NCBI RefSeq assembly: GCF_016907255.1
Contig: NZ_JAFBBQ010000001.1
Coordinates: forward strand, 1,116,001-1,180,000
Length of the DNA: 64,000 nt
Reading direction: 5' to 3'
Source: Microbacterium keratanolyticum
GTDB taxonomy: Bacteria; Actinomycetota; Actinomycetes; Actinomycetales; Microbacteriaceae
This document shows, piece after piece, positions 62,436 through 64,000 of the stretch; the stretch's first letter is position 1, and every line of letters begins with the position of its first letter. A program made the translations under genes and the position numbers. The notes beneath the pieces are model-generated. The model did no database searches. It worked only from the letters and a program-made list of their open reading frames with translations, and was not told where the DNA came from.

Positions 62436-62804
62436 CTACGGACGCAGCGGCAGCAGGTCCGCGAGATGCGCGCGGATGCCGGAGGCGTGCACCCGACCGG
62501 ACGCCGCGGCGGCGTCCCAGGTCTCCGTTCCCGTGGCCACGGCGATCCACGTCGCCGCATCCATCTCGATCACATTCGGCGGAGTACCGCGCGTGTGCTT
62601 CGGACCCTGCACGACCTGCACGGCACCGAACGGCGGAACCCGCACCTCGACACTGTTGCCCGGCGCCTTCTCATCCAGCAGCTGCAGCAGGTAGCGGACC
62701 GCGGTGCCGTACTCGCTGCGCGGGGGCTTCCCCCCGGCGGCGAGCGCATCCTGCGTCGCCGTCAGCGCTGCGCGCCCGAGCGCGGTATCGATCTTCTTCG
62801 CCAC
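62436..62804 (-). CDS. Sterol carrier family protein (SCP2-like)
   Basis: 122 residues covering a single SCP2-like fold (PPRSEYGTAVRYLLQLL; VEVRVPPFGAVQVVQGPKH). In actinobacteria a gene of this family is often found near purF/purM, which here are about 8 kb away. It may bind lipids; the true role is unknown. Confidence 0.9.
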   Translation of the reverse strand: MAKKIDTALGRAALTATQDALAAGGKPPRSEYGTAVRYLLQLLDEKAPGNSVEVRVPPFGAVQVVQGPKHTRGTPPNVIEMDAATWIAVATGTETWDAAAASGRVHASGIRAHLADLLPLRP

Positions 62805-62929
62805 GGCTTCAGCCTAGGCGCGTGCGGTCGCGTCGCAACATCCGCCTGCAGCCCCAGAGCCGGACGGGGGCCGCGGCACGCAGCCACGACCCCCTCGCGC
62901 ACACGACACCTGCCGTGTCGCCGCTCTCC

Positions 62930-63835
62930 CTACGACGCCGTGAGGCTGTCGACGTAGTCCTTGTTCTCGTCCATCCAGGTCCGGACGATCTCGGTGTAGT
63001 CCGTCACGGTCTCGTCGGTGTTGTACATGACGTTCTCAAGCGAGAACAGCAAGTCCGAGCTGAGCGTGAAGTCCTTCAACCAGCCGTTGACCTCGGCAAA
63101 GTCATCGGCGAACCCGGTGCGCGTCACGGTGTGGATCGACTCGGCAGCCCCCAGGGTGCCCTCCGGGTCGGCCAGGTCCTTGATGTCGAAGGCGTCATAG
63201 GCCCAGTGCGGACGCCACAGTGTCACGGCGATGTTCTTGCCGCTGTCGAGCGCCTTGCTGAGCTCCGCGAGCATCGCGGGCGTGGACGACGTGATGTAGT
63301 CCATGCCATCGAGCTTGTAGGTGGGGATCACCTCGTTCTGCGTCGCCTCAGTAAGGCCGGCGCCGGGCTCGATGCCGATGAGGCGGTTGTCGAACGCCTC
63401 GGCGTTGGCGGCGAGATCCGCGAGCGAGTCGACGGGGGCGTCCGCGTTGACCGCGATCGTGAGCTTGGCGTCTTCGTTCCATGCTCCGAGGTCGACGATG
63501 TCGTCTCCGTACTGCTCGAAGTAGGAGGCGTGCGTCGTCGGTAGCCAGCCGTCCAGCGCGAGGTCGTAGTCGCCCTTGGCGAGACCGGCGAAGACGGGGC
63601 CCGCATCGGCGTACTCGAGGGTGACGTTGTAGCCCTTGTCCTCGAGCGCGATCTTCCACAGGTACGAGGCTGCTTCGCCTTCGGGCCAGCCGTTGAAGAC
63701 ACCGATCGTGATGTCCTTGGATGCCTCGCCTGAGGCATCGGAACCGGATGCATCCGTGCCTCCGGCGCATCCGGCGAGGGCAAGAGTCGCTGCTGCTCCC
63801 AGCGCAAGGGCGCTGATGAGGTGTCGCTTCTTCAT
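62930..63835 (-). CDS. Glycine betaine ABC transporter substrate-binding lipoprotein (OpuAC/ProX type)
   Basis: 301 residues; AGGAGG upstream. Lipobox LALAGC with Cys23, then a Ser/Ala/Asp-rich linker to about 38. The OpuAC fold includes NGWPEGEAASYLW, LDGWLPTTHASYFEQYG and a Trp-rich ligand box (VTLWRPHWAYDAFD). It binds quaternary ammonium compatible solutes for osmoprotection. It follows the partial gene at the right edge, presumably its permease. Confidence 0.93.
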   Translation of the reverse strand: MKKRHLISALALGAAATLALAGCAGGTDASGSDASGEASKDITIGVFNGWPEGEAASYLWKIALEDKGYNVTLEYADAGPVFAGLAKGDYDLALDGWLPTTHASYFEQYGDDIVDLGAWNEDAKLTIAVNADAPVDSLADLAANAEAFDNRLIGIEPGAGLTEATQNEVIPTYKLDGMDYITSSTPAMLAELSKALDSGKNIAVTLWRPHWAYDAFDIKDLADPEGTLGAAESIHTVTRTGFADDFAEVNGWLKDFTLSSDLLFSLENVMYNTDETVTDYTEIVRTWMDENKDYVDSLTAS

Positions 63836-63944
63836 GGTGTTTCCTTTCCTCCTGCGTGCTGTGTCGCAGGTGTTGGGGATGCCCGCGGTCTACCGCGAGC
63901 CGTCGGTGCGCACGCGCACCTCGGTCTTGATGAATCGGGTCGGC

Positions 63945-64000
63945 TCAGGCCGGGACGGGTGCGGATGCCTCGGCAGGTGCGGCCTTCGGCGCCGGAGCCT
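63945..64000 (-). CDS. C-terminal fragment of the upstream gene, probably the betaine ABC permease
   Basis: The minus frame reads APAPKAAPAEASAPVPA and stops at 63945. Only the Ala/Pro-rich tail is visible. The identity is inferred from its place directly upstream of the OpuAC gene, 109 bases away. Confidence 0.55.
   Translation of the reverse strand, partial: APAPKAAPAEASAPVPA

Noticed and set aside
62904..62920. CGACAC/GTGTCG hairpin after the betaine-binding protein gene
   Set aside because: Short stem and no T tract; too weak to call a terminator.

Overview
The window is high-GC, densely coded chromosomal DNA with short gaps, overlapping start/stop codons (ATGA, GTGA, TTGA) and frequent GTG starts. 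Protein content (mycothiol-era arsenic genes, HtaA/HmuTUV haem uptake, LAXTG anchoring, DUF3073 near purF/purM, Rv2578c-type radical SAM, LexA box of the TCGAAC-N4-GTTCGA type) points to an actinobacterium, most likely Microbacteriaceae and probably Microbacterium. No rRNA, tRNA, CRISPR array, insertion sequence or prophage gene was recognised, and no gene-free stretch exceeds about 240 bases.

Layout. 1-10507 (minus): an operon for a 2019-residue surface-type protein (about 11 cadherin/Ig-like repeats plus 5 fibronectin type III domains), a MoxR ATPase, a DUF58 protein and a transglutaminase-fold membrane protein whose catalytic Cys is Asp. 10682-16433: tag-adh pair, an acyl-CoA oxidase-like enzyme, and an HTTM/DUF5819 pair. 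16485-20865: arsenic/metal resistance, made of two regulatory units each with its own 28-bp ArsR-type operator: arsR and a divergent flavoprotein; and acr3, an arsR-arsC fusion, arsC. 20912-24256: recQ, a GNAT protein, pirin. 24267-30563 (minus): a probable six-gene operon cstA-ybdD-lytS-lytR-DUF485-SSS symporter, i.e. two carboxylate uptake systems with their own two-component system. 30769-33869: an ECF transporter (S, fused A1A2, T) with a DtxR/IdeR-like iron box in front of the ATPase gene. 33978-41993: CPBP protease, acyl-CoA dehydrogenase, D,D-carboxypeptidase, SOS-box radical SAM protein, RGG-rich DEAD-box helicase, aldose epimerase.

42077-47496 (minus): TetR-RND efflux pair, two CrcB/Fluc subunits, a MerR-TipAS regulator. 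47636-50645: DUF4097-PadR operon behind a perfect 21-bp inverted repeat, a universal stress protein, DUF3073, and a TIGR02611 membrane protein that carries a copy of the same operator motif. 50723-54603: purM-purF-MFS transporter. 54709-61237 (minus): haem uptake: a LAXTG-anchored HtaA protein, and an htaA-hmuT-hmuU-hmuV operon, each behind an iron box. 61406-64000: a hypothetical protein, a small membrane protein, a sterol-carrier-like protein, and a glycine betaine ABC system running off the right edge.

Threads that cross the window: three iron boxes sharing an AGGNWAGGCT core suggest one DtxR/IdeR regulon covering haem uptake and the ECF system; a PadR-type operator links two loci; and GGATGC/GCATCC words, common throughout, sit as inverted pairs in several terminator hairpins.
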